Origin: Ampullaceana balthica
Taxonomy: Eukaryota > Mollusca > Gastropoda > Lymnaeidae
Direction: 5' to 3'
Assembly: GCA_944989445.1 (NCBI GenBank)
Contig: CALYLW010000055.1
Location: 186,001 to 250,000, forward strand
DNA length: 64,000 bases
The translations under genes were made by a program, and so were the position numbers. The notes under the pieces were generated by a model that saw only the letters and a program-made list of their open reading frames with translations, ran no database searches and was not told the origin of the DNA. Below are positions 53,513 to 64,000 of this stretch, piece by piece. Within the stretch, counting starts at the first letter, position 1. The number at the start of each line of letters is the position of its first letter.

Positions 53513-56237
53513 TTATTATTGTCTCTCTTGCTTTCTTTCAATATCAACTTTACTAGCATGTCCAATGTAACGATATACGCGCTTCTTTGAAGTTATATAT
53601 TTGCTTTATTACACATTCAATGTTCTTTAATGATTTATTTTGGAATGGGTACCATAAATACATATTTATGATGTTTTTTGAGTGTTGTTGCTAAAGTATT
53701 TTTGTGGGCCATGTGTTTTAGAAAATAATATTTCGGAATACTTTGCTAAAAGAAAGGTTTTTTAAAAAATCTTTAAGTATGATATAACTTTGAGACTAAA
53801 AGAAAAAAAAACTAGTTTAAAGAAGACAGGAGCAAATGGTGAAATGGTTCTTACTCTGAGGACGCCAACTAGCTGGAGATGACGTCACTCGTCAACTCGG
53901 AGATCATCCTTACAAGTGTATGATCATTTAACAGTTCGTCACCAACCTTTATTCATCCTCGTCACAATCAAATTTAACCCTAACTTGAAAGGATTAACAA
54001 GGGAAGTGGCAGAGAAGGGGGGGGGAGCTATTTTTTAAAAATCCGCCATTGTATCACCACCAAAAGTCACCATCTTAAAAGTCAAGAAGAAAAATAAACT
54101 AACATTTAATTGGGTGGAGTAACGTTACAGCTTTTGTTGTGTCGCTTGACAGTTTTAGACTTGAAGAATCCTTCATTTCGACCGGGGGAAAAAACACACG
54201 TTGGGCCGTGAAAGCTCTCGAGGAAGACTTGCCACGACTAGCAGGCGCCTCGTGCTTGTACCCAACAGGGTTCTTAGTATGCGTGTTCTCCTTTCAATCT
54301 TTGGAGAAAAAAAGTTCTTTATGAGGGGAGGAAAAAAAACATGGGGAAAAAAAAAGATCTTTGCCTACAAAGAAAGAGTAGACTAACTTTGAGCTCATGT
54401 GCCAAACTACGGCTAATTATCCACCTCTCTGGGCTGCAGGGGTCCGAGCTTGACATTATGCAATGCGCTCCCATCCAACGATCGTTTTGTGTCGCTTTTC
54501 TAGTGTCATGGATGAGACAAACTCATCTGCGACAAAATGAGGGGGAGAGGGGGGCGGGTACTGGGTGGAGCCCGAGCCCCCGTAAGTCAGTGACACGACG
54601 CACGCCCCCCCCCCTCCCCCGTAAGTCAGTGACACGACGCACGCTCATTTATACAGTTTCCCAAAGAATTCAAACTCGGAAGTTAACTTGTGGTGATCTC
54701 TGAGAGCAGCGTGTTTTTAAATGTGCGGGTTTGCTCTGAGAGTCGGTCGGGTCTGTTAAAGCCTCGCCGCGTGGTGTTTGGGTTCGATTCGTTATGGCTT
54801 CCTAAAGGGAAGATGACGGGGGCCTACAGTAAACATATCGCTGTTGTACGGCTGGACTCCTCGTTATGTTGTCCCACCGGCAGAAATTAATTTGGTTTGT
54901 GAAACTGATCGAGGAACGGGAGGATGGAGGTTGGGGGGGGGGTTGATTATGAGGCGGAGCACTGAAAGAACAGCACTGGGGTGAGGGGGTGGAAGTGGGC
55001 TAAGGAGTTTGACCTGATGAGGCTGTACGGGTCATGTACCAAGCCTGGAAGTGAATAACAATATAGCTTTGTCAATTGTCGTTGATTTTTAGCACCGCAA
55101 TAATTAGGAATAATCGTTAGAAACTACAAATATATTTTACTTAGGAAACAGTTTATTCAATCGTTTTTATTCACCTTTACACCGGTTTTATCAATCCGTA
55201 TACACACAATAAACTCATGTTTATGACTAAATGTCATTTTTTAAATTAGTCCCATAAAATTTACCGTTATAAAAAAAATGACTCTGAGATTGAATTATTA
55301 TTATTATTATTATTATTATTTTGAACAGCACCAATTTTGACACCCGCTGTTGTAAAGAAACAATTCTCTGTCTTCGTGGTTATTTCTTTAATAGAAATTC
55401 CCCTATGTTTTTGACCTGACTTTGAATCAAGTCACTCTTTAACTCTCGACTTTTGACTTTTGACTCTAACAGATTTTAAGCTATTATCTAGTCTTGATAA
55501 TTGGCATTAACTATTCGCATGGTGCCAGAGACCAATTAATCTTTCCATGCCCAACTCATAAAGAATCTTCTGTTGTGATAATGAGCACGTGTGCATATAT
55601 GGTGGTAAACTCCATGAACGAGGCCAACCTATCAAGTTCTGACATACAGACTGAGCCTCGTCTTGTTCTGTCATTTGGATGTCATTTATTTGTTGTGTGT
55701 GTTGTTGTATGTTGTGACAGTGATCTTAACTTTCTCCTGTTTATAATTATAATTGTCAAAAAATGTGTATGCACAAAGAAATATTTTTCATCTCTCCGTT
55801 CCTTTCATGTTCAATCGCGCTATTCGTGTGAGTAATATATTGACACTGTGGTCCGTGGTTCTTGGGGAGGGAAAGAGAACATAAGGACTCTACAAATCAG
55901 GACATTTATTTTACAACATGCGTGGCACTAGTGTCCACTCAATCAGCACCTCCCCTACTCGCACGCACACTTTCCCCCAGTTAACCTTTAAGAAAATAAA
56001 CTTGTTATTAATAATTTAAAACCAAGTAATCCGAAAATATTTAATCATGAGTCACAAAGAGTCTTTGCATATTTTACCATGAGTCATTCCGTTCACCGAC
56101 ACAAAAGATAAAATTTAAAAAAAAATAATTGTGTGTTTCAGTTATGGTTGACTGATATCACCATTGAAATATGCCACGCACAAATCTTAACTGTTACTAT
56201 TATTAACAATTAAACAGAGACTTATTTCTACGATAGA
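53513..56237. other. putative intron sequence, no gene seen
   Basis: Unique overall. A two-copy repeat of CCCGTAAGTCAGTGACACG lies at about 54579-54645, and an ATT microsatellite at 55288-55320. Frames at 54139-54890 overlap one another and lack domains. Confidence 0.4.
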
Positions 56238-56351
56238 CAACTATGTGCTACATAATGGTTAAATATTAACTATGTGCTACATAATGGTTAAATATGAACT
56301 ATGTGCTACATAATGGTTAAATATTACCTATGTGCTACATAATGGTTAAAT
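56238..56351 (+). repeat. 28-bp repeat, four copies
   Basis: Unit contains AACTATGTGCTACATAATGG then TTAAATAT, with few changes. Unrelated in sequence to the 28-bp arrays at 13.3 and 61.4 kb. Confidence 0.93.
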
Positions 56352-57927
56352 GTTTTGTATATTTCTGAAATCCAGATCAGAAATGGTTTTGTTTAATTCT
56401 TTGTTTTCTTTCTTTGTTAATTTTTCCCTACAAAGCTTCTCAATTTGGGCTGTTGGGGCTTGGAGAGAAGAATAAAACTATTAGATTCAATGAATGTAAC
56501 TTGTGTCTAAGTTACCTGACTGTAACTATGTTCGTAGTAAAATGCATGTCCTCCGCTACAAATTAATAAAATAATTATTTTTTAAAAAAAACAGAAATAT
56601 CTACAACCGTAATAAATATATAACACAATTTTTTATTATTAGTTTATTACTTTTTTGTTGCTTTTGATTTGTTTTTTATTTTATTTTAAATGTATTCTCT
56701 TTATTTTTATTTTTAAACATGCACCAACTTTAAAGACCTATTTTATGTTCCATTATTAGCAGGACCCTTCACACACACAACATGAGAACCTTGGGTCATC
56801 TTCAACGTTTTTTGTCTTCCCCAACGATCCCCATCTGAGACATTCATTGTTCTCTTCAGCGTCCCCACCACCCCACACCACCCTCCCCCACACACACACA
56901 TCTCACACACCCTCTCCACCCTCCAGGAACACATCATAGTAATCATGCTAAGACCGGGTCTAATAATAAAATATCGTCAGCGCCACGATGTAATACTCGT
57001 GCGGTGTAACACCTTATTATCCCTCAATCGATTTGATACGCTAGGGTGACGCGGAAAATTTGGTTGAAATCGAAGCAAAAATAAAATACATTGTGGGAAA
57101 AGTTTCCCCGCATATACTGTAGTTTTGTTACACTGGTAAAAATTGGACATATTGGTTTGGCTTAAAGATGGAGTTAGGATCGGGGATTCCCAGCTTTAGA
57201 GGGCGGAATAGAGACAGTTGTGGGAAGAACAAATGTGAAGGGGAAAAAATGGATAAATGACACCGCAATGGTCAATATTGTGGATTGAATCGCAAATAGC
57301 TATATAAATCTTAAATCATCCGACATTAACAATTTAGAAATGTTCACTTCATTGATATTTCAGTTATGTATGAAATATATACAGTTTTATTTCAAACTTT
57401 CTTAATTAGACTTAATTAATTTATAACTAGATTCAGTTTCAAGCTTACTTTATTTTGTTACAACTATCAGCTCTGTATGTAATACCACGTCGACTAATTT
57501 TAACACTCGTTAGATCAAGTTATCTCAGTGACGTCACTGTGATGACAACTAGTAACGCTTTCTAACGTTTCTGAATACTTGATGTTTTTATTGGAATTTA
57601 TGAGATTTGTCGTTTTTTTTTAATATTCCTTTTAAAATTTTAAAAATTGCCGCTGATTATAAGATCGTATGTGTTCCTTTATTTAAACAACATTTCACTT
57701 CTACGGACGTCTCAGCCAGTCGCTCTGTTAGAGAGTTAGCTCTCTTTGTTTTAGCATTTAGACCAATTGTAGCGAGTGAGCCATTATCAAAAGAATTTTA
57801 TAAGAGAGTATTCTATTTTATTTTTATTTTTAGTGATCCTCACGTTGTGCGGCAAATCCACAAATTGTTTCCCTATAGCATATATCGAATTCAGCTATAT
57901 AATAATGTACATGGGAGTTAATCTGTC
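56352..57927. other. putative intron sequence, no gene seen
   Basis: AT-rich, with a C/A-rich stretch near 56860-56930. The 104-codon frame at 57607-57921 has no domain I recognise. Confidence 0.4.
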
Positions 57928-57999
57928 AATACTCTGATGAAATAACGGGGGTGATTTCATTTAAAAATGAAGCCACCCCCGTTATTTCATCACAGTATT
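57928..57999. repeat. 72-bp near-perfect foldback (inverted repeat)
   Basis: Left arm AATACTCTGATGAAATAAC continuing GGGGGTGATTTCATTT pairs with the right half ending in CGTTATTTCATCACAGTATT. Roughly 35-bp arms carry about three mismatches, including a perfect block of 19 bp, with almost no loop. It has no coding content and no neighbouring gene end, and may be a solo foldback or MITE remnant. Confidence 0.85.
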
Positions 58000-60900
58000 T
58001 CAACTGTTAGCAGAATTCCCTGTTTTGTATGTGTGACCTTACCATAATTTGGGAGTAGTTGGGTTATCTAAAAATAGATTTGTACGACCCGAGGAACCTG
58101 GATGAACTACACGCGGCGGGGTGGGGTAGGGTTTGAATGGCGTCATTCGTCACACATACGCATATAAGCTGATCGGGAATAGCATCTCAGTGTTACTACT
58201 TCATATTGATGTAAAGACTGTATCACACATGCACACACGAGCACACACCACAAACACAGGGTCCGCACGATGCCACGCTCGCTATACAATCTTGCCTCTA
58301 TTGAAATCTACAATCCTCCTTTTTGTATAGGTGCGCAGTGCGTGTCTTGCACCGGATGGCACCACTTTCTGATGCGGCACATCATCGGCTTATGTCGGTG
58401 TGCAAACATCAGAGTGCAATCTGTTGCTCTTTATTTCGAGATGGGTTAGGGAGTAGCGCCATATGTGACGCCCCAAGCAACCCCCCTTCCGATCCCTCAT
58501 TTGTATACCCAACCGTGATTTCATGGTCAGGGAAACTTGTGTCAACGAATGTGTGTCTATAGATTAGCGTCTATAATATTTTTGCGAAAAAGAACAACTG
58601 AGAAATTTCAGAGACTTAGACGTAATTTGTTGAACAATACGCTCTAAAATTGAATGATAAATTATCTTTTCTCTTGTCTCAGCCTTCAAAATTTATCCAA
58701 AAACTATCATCAGGTAATGGTGAAACTATTACCCACAAACAACCATCATCCCAAAAATATCGTCAGTCATGGTGCAGCTATTACCCAAAAACAACCATCA
58801 TCGAAACGACAAGCTAACAACAGATATTTGATCCTAAAACCGTATACTTTATCATGTGGCCTAAAGTCATATATCGTGTCTCTAACGTGAAGTATGTACC
58901 TGAATATGAGGAAGTATTCGTACATTTGCTCACAGTCGCAAGGAACCAAAGTACCTTCTCTGAACCCATAGGTCAAATGTCCAGCTTTGCTTTGGCAGAT
59001 AGGAAATATAATCTTTAAGTATGATTTTCAATTGGGTCGACCTATCGGGGGTGGGGGTATGGGTTAAACAGACCCCCAGCCGTTGGGTTTAAAATGTTTG
59101 CATGAACTCGTGTGGTGGCTGTGCGTAGACACCGGTCAATAATCGTCTGCTAATCCCAACATAAATCTAGAGTCTGTAGCAGAAGGTTGTGCAGGCCGTG
59201 GCGCGGTCCACGTGTTAAGCTTGTTTTCGATATCAAAACATCGCTATTTTCTGGGTGGGAACTCTCGGCGTCAAACAGCCCAATAATCCTCCGGTAAGCA
59301 TCTGCGTTTGGTCATCATCTGTGATATGGGGTGAAGGTGAGAGGGGGTGGGTAATCTCTCATGGACGGTCCTTGAGTCCGGCTGATAGAATTTTAAAGAG
59401 CTTTTTCTTAAATATTTGAAAAACATTTTTTTCCCCCTAATGCTATGATCGTGAAACACCACAATCGCATCACGGATTTTTCTTTATTTCCCCGCGGTTA
59501 AGAAGTAACAAACGAAACAGGAAAGAAATAAAACAACTCCGAATAAGCTGTCAACGATCCACCTGTGTAAATTTGTCCCCCTCCCCCCCCCCTGGTTTCT
59601 AAACGCCTCCCGAAACCTTTTGTGTGTTAAACAGATCAGTTTTGGGTTAAGGGGTATAAAAGCTCCTTAGAATCGGTCAATAATATACTGTACTTGGTAT
59701 CCCTGTACCCAGTACTGTACGGACGCCCTTCCGGTGTATGATTCCGGCCGTAATGACGAAGGGCTTTTATTAATCGGATGGGTAAACCAACATTGTGCGG
59801 TGTATGCTAGCACTACGGGAATTCTCCCCACGAAGCCAGGGCGAGGGCGAGAACTTGTAAAACGAAACGTTTAAGAAAAGGGGGGAAAATATGCTCCAAT
59901 CTATATACGGTGGTTTTTAGAATTCAACCAACTGGGAAACGGAGAAAGGCCCGCAAATCGTGCTTGTATTTAACTCCCTAACATAATCATGATCTCCGAT
60001 GTTTTGATTATGCCCCCTGAATGGAGAACATACCGAGACCCCACGGGGGGAACAGAACCTGAAATAAAAAATGTTTTCCGACGTCTTGTTGAATAGAGTT
60101 CATAATGGAGAGGGTTATAACATTATGTAGACATTTCTCATGGCACACCTGTGGGAGCCTTAAGCAAACAGGTACGAGCCCCCGGTGAGGTGAGGAGTTT
60201 TTAAATCATACCCCATTCCTGAATATAAAAATTAAAATTTTAAAAAAATGTACCACGTGTTCGCGAGATACACGCAAGGACCGTCTCGGCTCTATTAAAA
60301 CTAATATTGAATGAAAACATGGCTGACAAACAGACCATCACTCATAAAGAAAACATGGCTGACAAACAGACCATCACTCTTAAAGAAAACACCCACCAAC
60401 GGGCGCCTGACGAGACACAGAGTTCGTGGTGCTGGGCATGTTCGTTGGCGCCCCGAACAACACACAACCACCACCCACGCCCCAACCCCCACCCTCCCCC
60501 CCACCCTCCCCCCACCCGCTTTGGAAAAAGGAATAAAAGAAAGACATTCACCTTTACAACTTAGCACACAAGATCACACCTAACTTTTACCTGACCTAAG
60601 TCATCGCACCCCGAGCCCACGACCCCCACCCCCAACCAGATTTTTTTTTAAATCACCTTGCCCTCACCTGTAGCCTCGTCATTTTCAATCCCCATACAAT
60701 AAGCCGATAACTTCTGATCAATCATAATGATGACTACCTCTAAACGTTCTGTTTGTTTTATTGAAGGTTTTCGTGAGGTAGGCCCAACAGGTAGATTGTT
60801 TATGTAAAATATCGCCCAGGTGAGCTCAGGCAAACATGCCACACCTCACTCACCAAATGGAAATACATTTTTGTTCGCACTTTTTTTCTTCCATTGGGTG

Positions 60901-61366
60901 ATATTTATTTCATTTATTTATTTATTTATATTTTAAAAAAAATATTATTGTGCATGTTTGTATTCCAAATAATATCTTCAAATAATTATATCAAGATTGA
61001 CGAGTGAGATGTAACGAAAGATATTAAAATCTTCTGCATGAATCTGCATACATCCTATAAAATATATTATCTCCGGCTCCTTCAATGTAATTTTATTTCA
61101 TTACGTTATCACTATTTCACACAAACCATTTTAGTCTGGTACTCACATGAAATTAAAATTATATTATGGCCATTCGGAACAATGTTGAAATTAAAAACAC
61201 ATCCTATCCTGTTTCTACAACTGTGGCCAATCAGAGGGTACGGTATAAGTAAAACCACGCCCTCTCACCTTTCTTTAAAAAATGGCAGCCAATCGGTCAA
61301 TCAGATCTTTATGAAATAAATAAAAGTTACGCCTTCTCCCGTGGTTACCTATAATATATTTGCTTT
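58000..61366. other. putative intron sequence, with small two-copy repeats
   Basis: Two copies of a unit with CTATTACCC and AAACAACCATCATC (58721-58803). Two copies of a 37-bp unit with AACATGGCTGACAAACAG (about 60314-60388). C-rich stretch near 60470-60520. A CCAAT cluster (GGCCAATCAG, AGCCAATCGG, GTCAATCAG) with CCACGCCC is at about 61224-61305. No coding frame with a recognised domain. Confidence 0.4.
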
Positions 61367-63246
61367 ATTTCATGAGGTGGATTGTTGTACATTTATTTCA
61401 TGAGGTGGATTGTTGTACATTTATTTCATGAGGTGGATTGTTGTACATTTATTTCATGAGGTGGATTGTTGTACATTTATTTCATGAGGTGGATTGTTGT
61501 ACATTTATATGATGAGGTGGATTGTTGTACATTTATTTCATGAGGTGGATTGTTGTACATTTATTTCATGAGGTGGATTGTTGTACATTTATTTCATGAG
61601 GTGGATTGTTGTACATTTATTTCATGAGGTGGATTGTTGTACATTTATTTCATGAGGTGGATTGTTGTACATTTATTTCATGAGGTGGATTGTTGTACAT
61701 TTATATGATGAGGTGGATTGTTGTACATTTATTTCATGAGGTGGATTGTTGTACATTTATTTCATGAGGTGGATTGTTGTACATTTATTTCATGAGGTGG
61801 ATTGTTGTACATTTATATGATGAGGTGGATTGTTGTACATTTATTTCATGAGGTGGATTGTTGTACATTTATTTCATGAGGTGGATTGTTGTACATTTAT
61901 TTCATGAGGTGGATTGTTGTACATTTATATGATGAGGTGGATTGTTGTACATTTATTTCATGAGGTGGATTGTTGTACATTTATTTCATGAGGTGGATTG
62001 TTGTACATTTATATGATGAGGTGGATTGTTGTACATTTATTTCATGAGGTGGATTGTTGTACATTTATTTCATGAGGTGGATTGTTGTACATTTATTTCA
62101 TGAGGTGGATTGTTGTACATTTATTTCATGAGGTGGATTGTTGTACATTTATTTCATGAGGTGGATTGTTGTACATTTATTTCATGAGGTGGATTGTTGT
62201 ACATTTATTTCATGAGGTGGATTGTTGTACATTTATTTCATGAGGTGGATTGTTGTACATTTATATGATGAGGTGGATTGTTGTACATTTATTTCATGAG
62301 GTGGATTGTTGTACATTTATTTCATGAGGTGGATTGTTGTACATTTATTTCATGAGGTGGATTGTTGTACATTTATATGATGAGGTGGATTGTTGTACAT
62401 TTATTTCATGAGGTGGATTGTTGTACATTTATTTCATGAGGTGGATTGTTGTACATTTATTTCATGAGGTGGATTGTTGTACATTTATATGATGAGGTGG
62501 ATTGTTGTACATTTATTTCATGAGGTGGATTGTTGTACATTTATTTCATGAGGTGGATTGTTGTACATTTATTTCATGAGGTGGATTGTTGTACATTTAT
62601 ATGATGAGGTGGATTGTTGTACATTTATTTCATGAGGTGGATTGTTGTACATTTATTTCATGAGGTGGATTGTTGTACATTTATTTCATGAGGTGGATTG
62701 TTGTACATTTATATGATGAGGTGGATTGTTGTACATTTATTTCATGAGGTGGATTGTTGTACATTTATTTCATGAGGTGGATTGTTGTACATTTATTTCA
62801 TGAGGTGGATTGTTGTACATTTATATGATGAGGTGGATTGTTGTACATTTATTTCATGAGGTGGATTGTTGTACATTTATTTCATGAGGTGGATTGTTGT
62901 ACATTTATATGATGAGGTGGATTGTTGTACATTTATTTCATGAGGTGGATTGTTGTACATTTATTTCATGAGGTGGATTGTTGTACATTTATTTCATGAG
63001 GTGGATTGTTGTACATTTATTTAATGAGGTGGATTGTTGTACATTTATTTCATGAGGTGGATTGTTGTACATTTATTTCATGAGGTGGATTGTTGTACAT
63101 TTATATGATGAGGTGGATTGTTGTACATTTATTTCATGAGGTGGATTGTTGTACATTTATTTCATGAGGTGGATTGTTGTACATTTATTTCATGAGGTGG
63201 ATTGTTGTACATTTATATGATGAGGTGGATTGTTGTACATTTATTT
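61367..63246 (+). repeat. 28-bp minisatellite, about 67 copies, with four-unit higher order
   Basis: Unit ATTTATTTCATGAGGTGG followed by ATTGTTGTAC. A variant unit with ATATGATGAGG in place of ATTTCATGAGG recurs at about 61503, 61703, 61815, 61927, 62011, 62263, 62375, 62487, 62599, 62711, 62823, 62907, 63103 and 63215. Most gaps are 112 bp (four units); the others are 84, 196 or 252 bp, all multiples of 28. Outside this variant almost no substitutions are seen (one ATTTAATGAGG near 63021). Confidence 0.97.
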
Positions 63247-64000
63247 GACTTCCTTGTTTCTTTTCATACTGATAAAAAAACGAAAGTAATACAAAAAATC
63301 TCTTCTAGACCATGTTTAAAAATTCAAATTTATTTATATCATCTATAAACTATAAAATTGGAATGGATTATTTGGTTTATCCATATTTTCTTAATAAATG
63401 GGACATTTTTAAAAACAATATTCATGGTGCTTATTTCCAAAATCGATAAATTGAATGAATTTATTTTAATATTCAGCAGTGATCTCCCCAGATAGGTGAT
63501 TAAGATTAGAGTAATCTCCCTTCGGCCGCCATGTTTTCTTGTCGCCACTAGAGACACTTGAGTTTTGTCGAGAGTTAATAAATCACGTAACGGACCAGTG
63601 TGCGCCGCTTTGATTGGTTGACCCGATCGCTCCCACGTGACCGGTCCTCCAATGTAACTGGTAGGCCGGGACAGCCCCCTAGGAGGACAGAATTCTGAAA
63701 TACCTGCATTGTCACGAGAACCGCGGTAGACAATAGGGGGGCCCTATTCGTTCATTATTCAAGCCACTCACGATTGGTGCGTGGCCTCCCAGGGGCCCAG
63801 TGTCAGTAAAACGCTCATCAATAGCTAATCGGTCGTACCATCGGGCGATATAATCCACCATTTCACTTATTTATGATCAGCCCTTTCTCTAATTCGACTC
63901 ATTCTAAAAACTGCAGCATTTCTCTAAAAGCTGTGTCGGAAAAAAAGGTTTACAGGGTTTTGGAGGGGGTTAACAGAGGCAAACGTAGACTTGATGTCTG
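63247..64000. other. window end: AT-rich then CpG-bearing unique block
   Basis: 63247-63480 is AT-rich. From about 63505 to 63830 the sequence is unique and CpG-bearing. It has CGGCCGCCATG, an inverted CCAAT (GATTGGTTG) at about 63611, CCCACGTGACCGG at about 63633 and CCCCCTAGGAGG. These are promoter-like motifs but the transcription direction and start cannot be read. No coding frame of note. Confidence 0.35.

Noticed and set aside
54139..54890. Chain of overlapping 60-120-codon plus-strand frames as a multi-exon gene.
   Set aside because: Frames overlap out of register, cross low-complexity runs, and encode nothing recognisable.

Overview
This window looks like a metazoan, probably invertebrate bilaterian (lophotrochozoan or mollusc-like) chromosome segment. 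The reasons are AT-rich, intron-scale non-coding DNA with GT-AG splice logic, a tRNA-related SINE, a deleted hAT transposon, many unrelated minisatellites, and only one recognisable host coding segment. Species cannot be determined from what I can see. There are no bacterial-style operons, phage genes or CRISPR arrays.

The one convincing host coding feature is on the minus strand at 41976-41145. It is an 832-bp terminal exon with a strong splice acceptor. Its first codons (an Arg codon split at the junction, then LQQQ) and the acidic SDLDSEISD stretch fit the second exon of a SIX3/SIX6 (Optix) homeobox gene. That exon encodes the tail after the homeodomain. The SIX domain and homeodomain exon is not seen upstream on the same strand, so it should lie beyond position 64000. 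If so, 41977-64000 is one intron of at least 22 kb, and everything below 41144 is downstream of the gene.

The rest is repeat landscape. From left to right: a 6-kb pyrimidine-only CTTT/CTT satellite (95-6104); a diverged GGCGCC-containing dispersed repeat (copies near 7, 15.5 and 45 kb); a five-unit tandem array of about 460-517-bp elements with 14-bp terminal inverted repeats (7685-10187); a cluster of minisatellites with 33, 28, 42, 45, 22 and 65-bp units (11.8-20.9 kb); a tRNA-like SINE (23.5 kb); a 1-kb deleted hAT element that keeps a BED zinc finger (26102-27108); a perfectly homogeneous 12-bp satellite (28.7-29.6 kb); a direct duplication (30.4 and 31.4 kb); and 19-bp and 53-bp arrays (33.6-34.2 and 36.7-39.0 kb). 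Inside the putative intron are 24-bp and 28-bp arrays, the latter (61.4-63.2 kb) with a four-unit higher-order period, plus an isolated 72-bp foldback sequence (57.9 kb).

Most long open frames in this window are by-products of tandem repeats whose unit lacks a stop codon, often open on both strands and in several frames. I do not treat them as genes.
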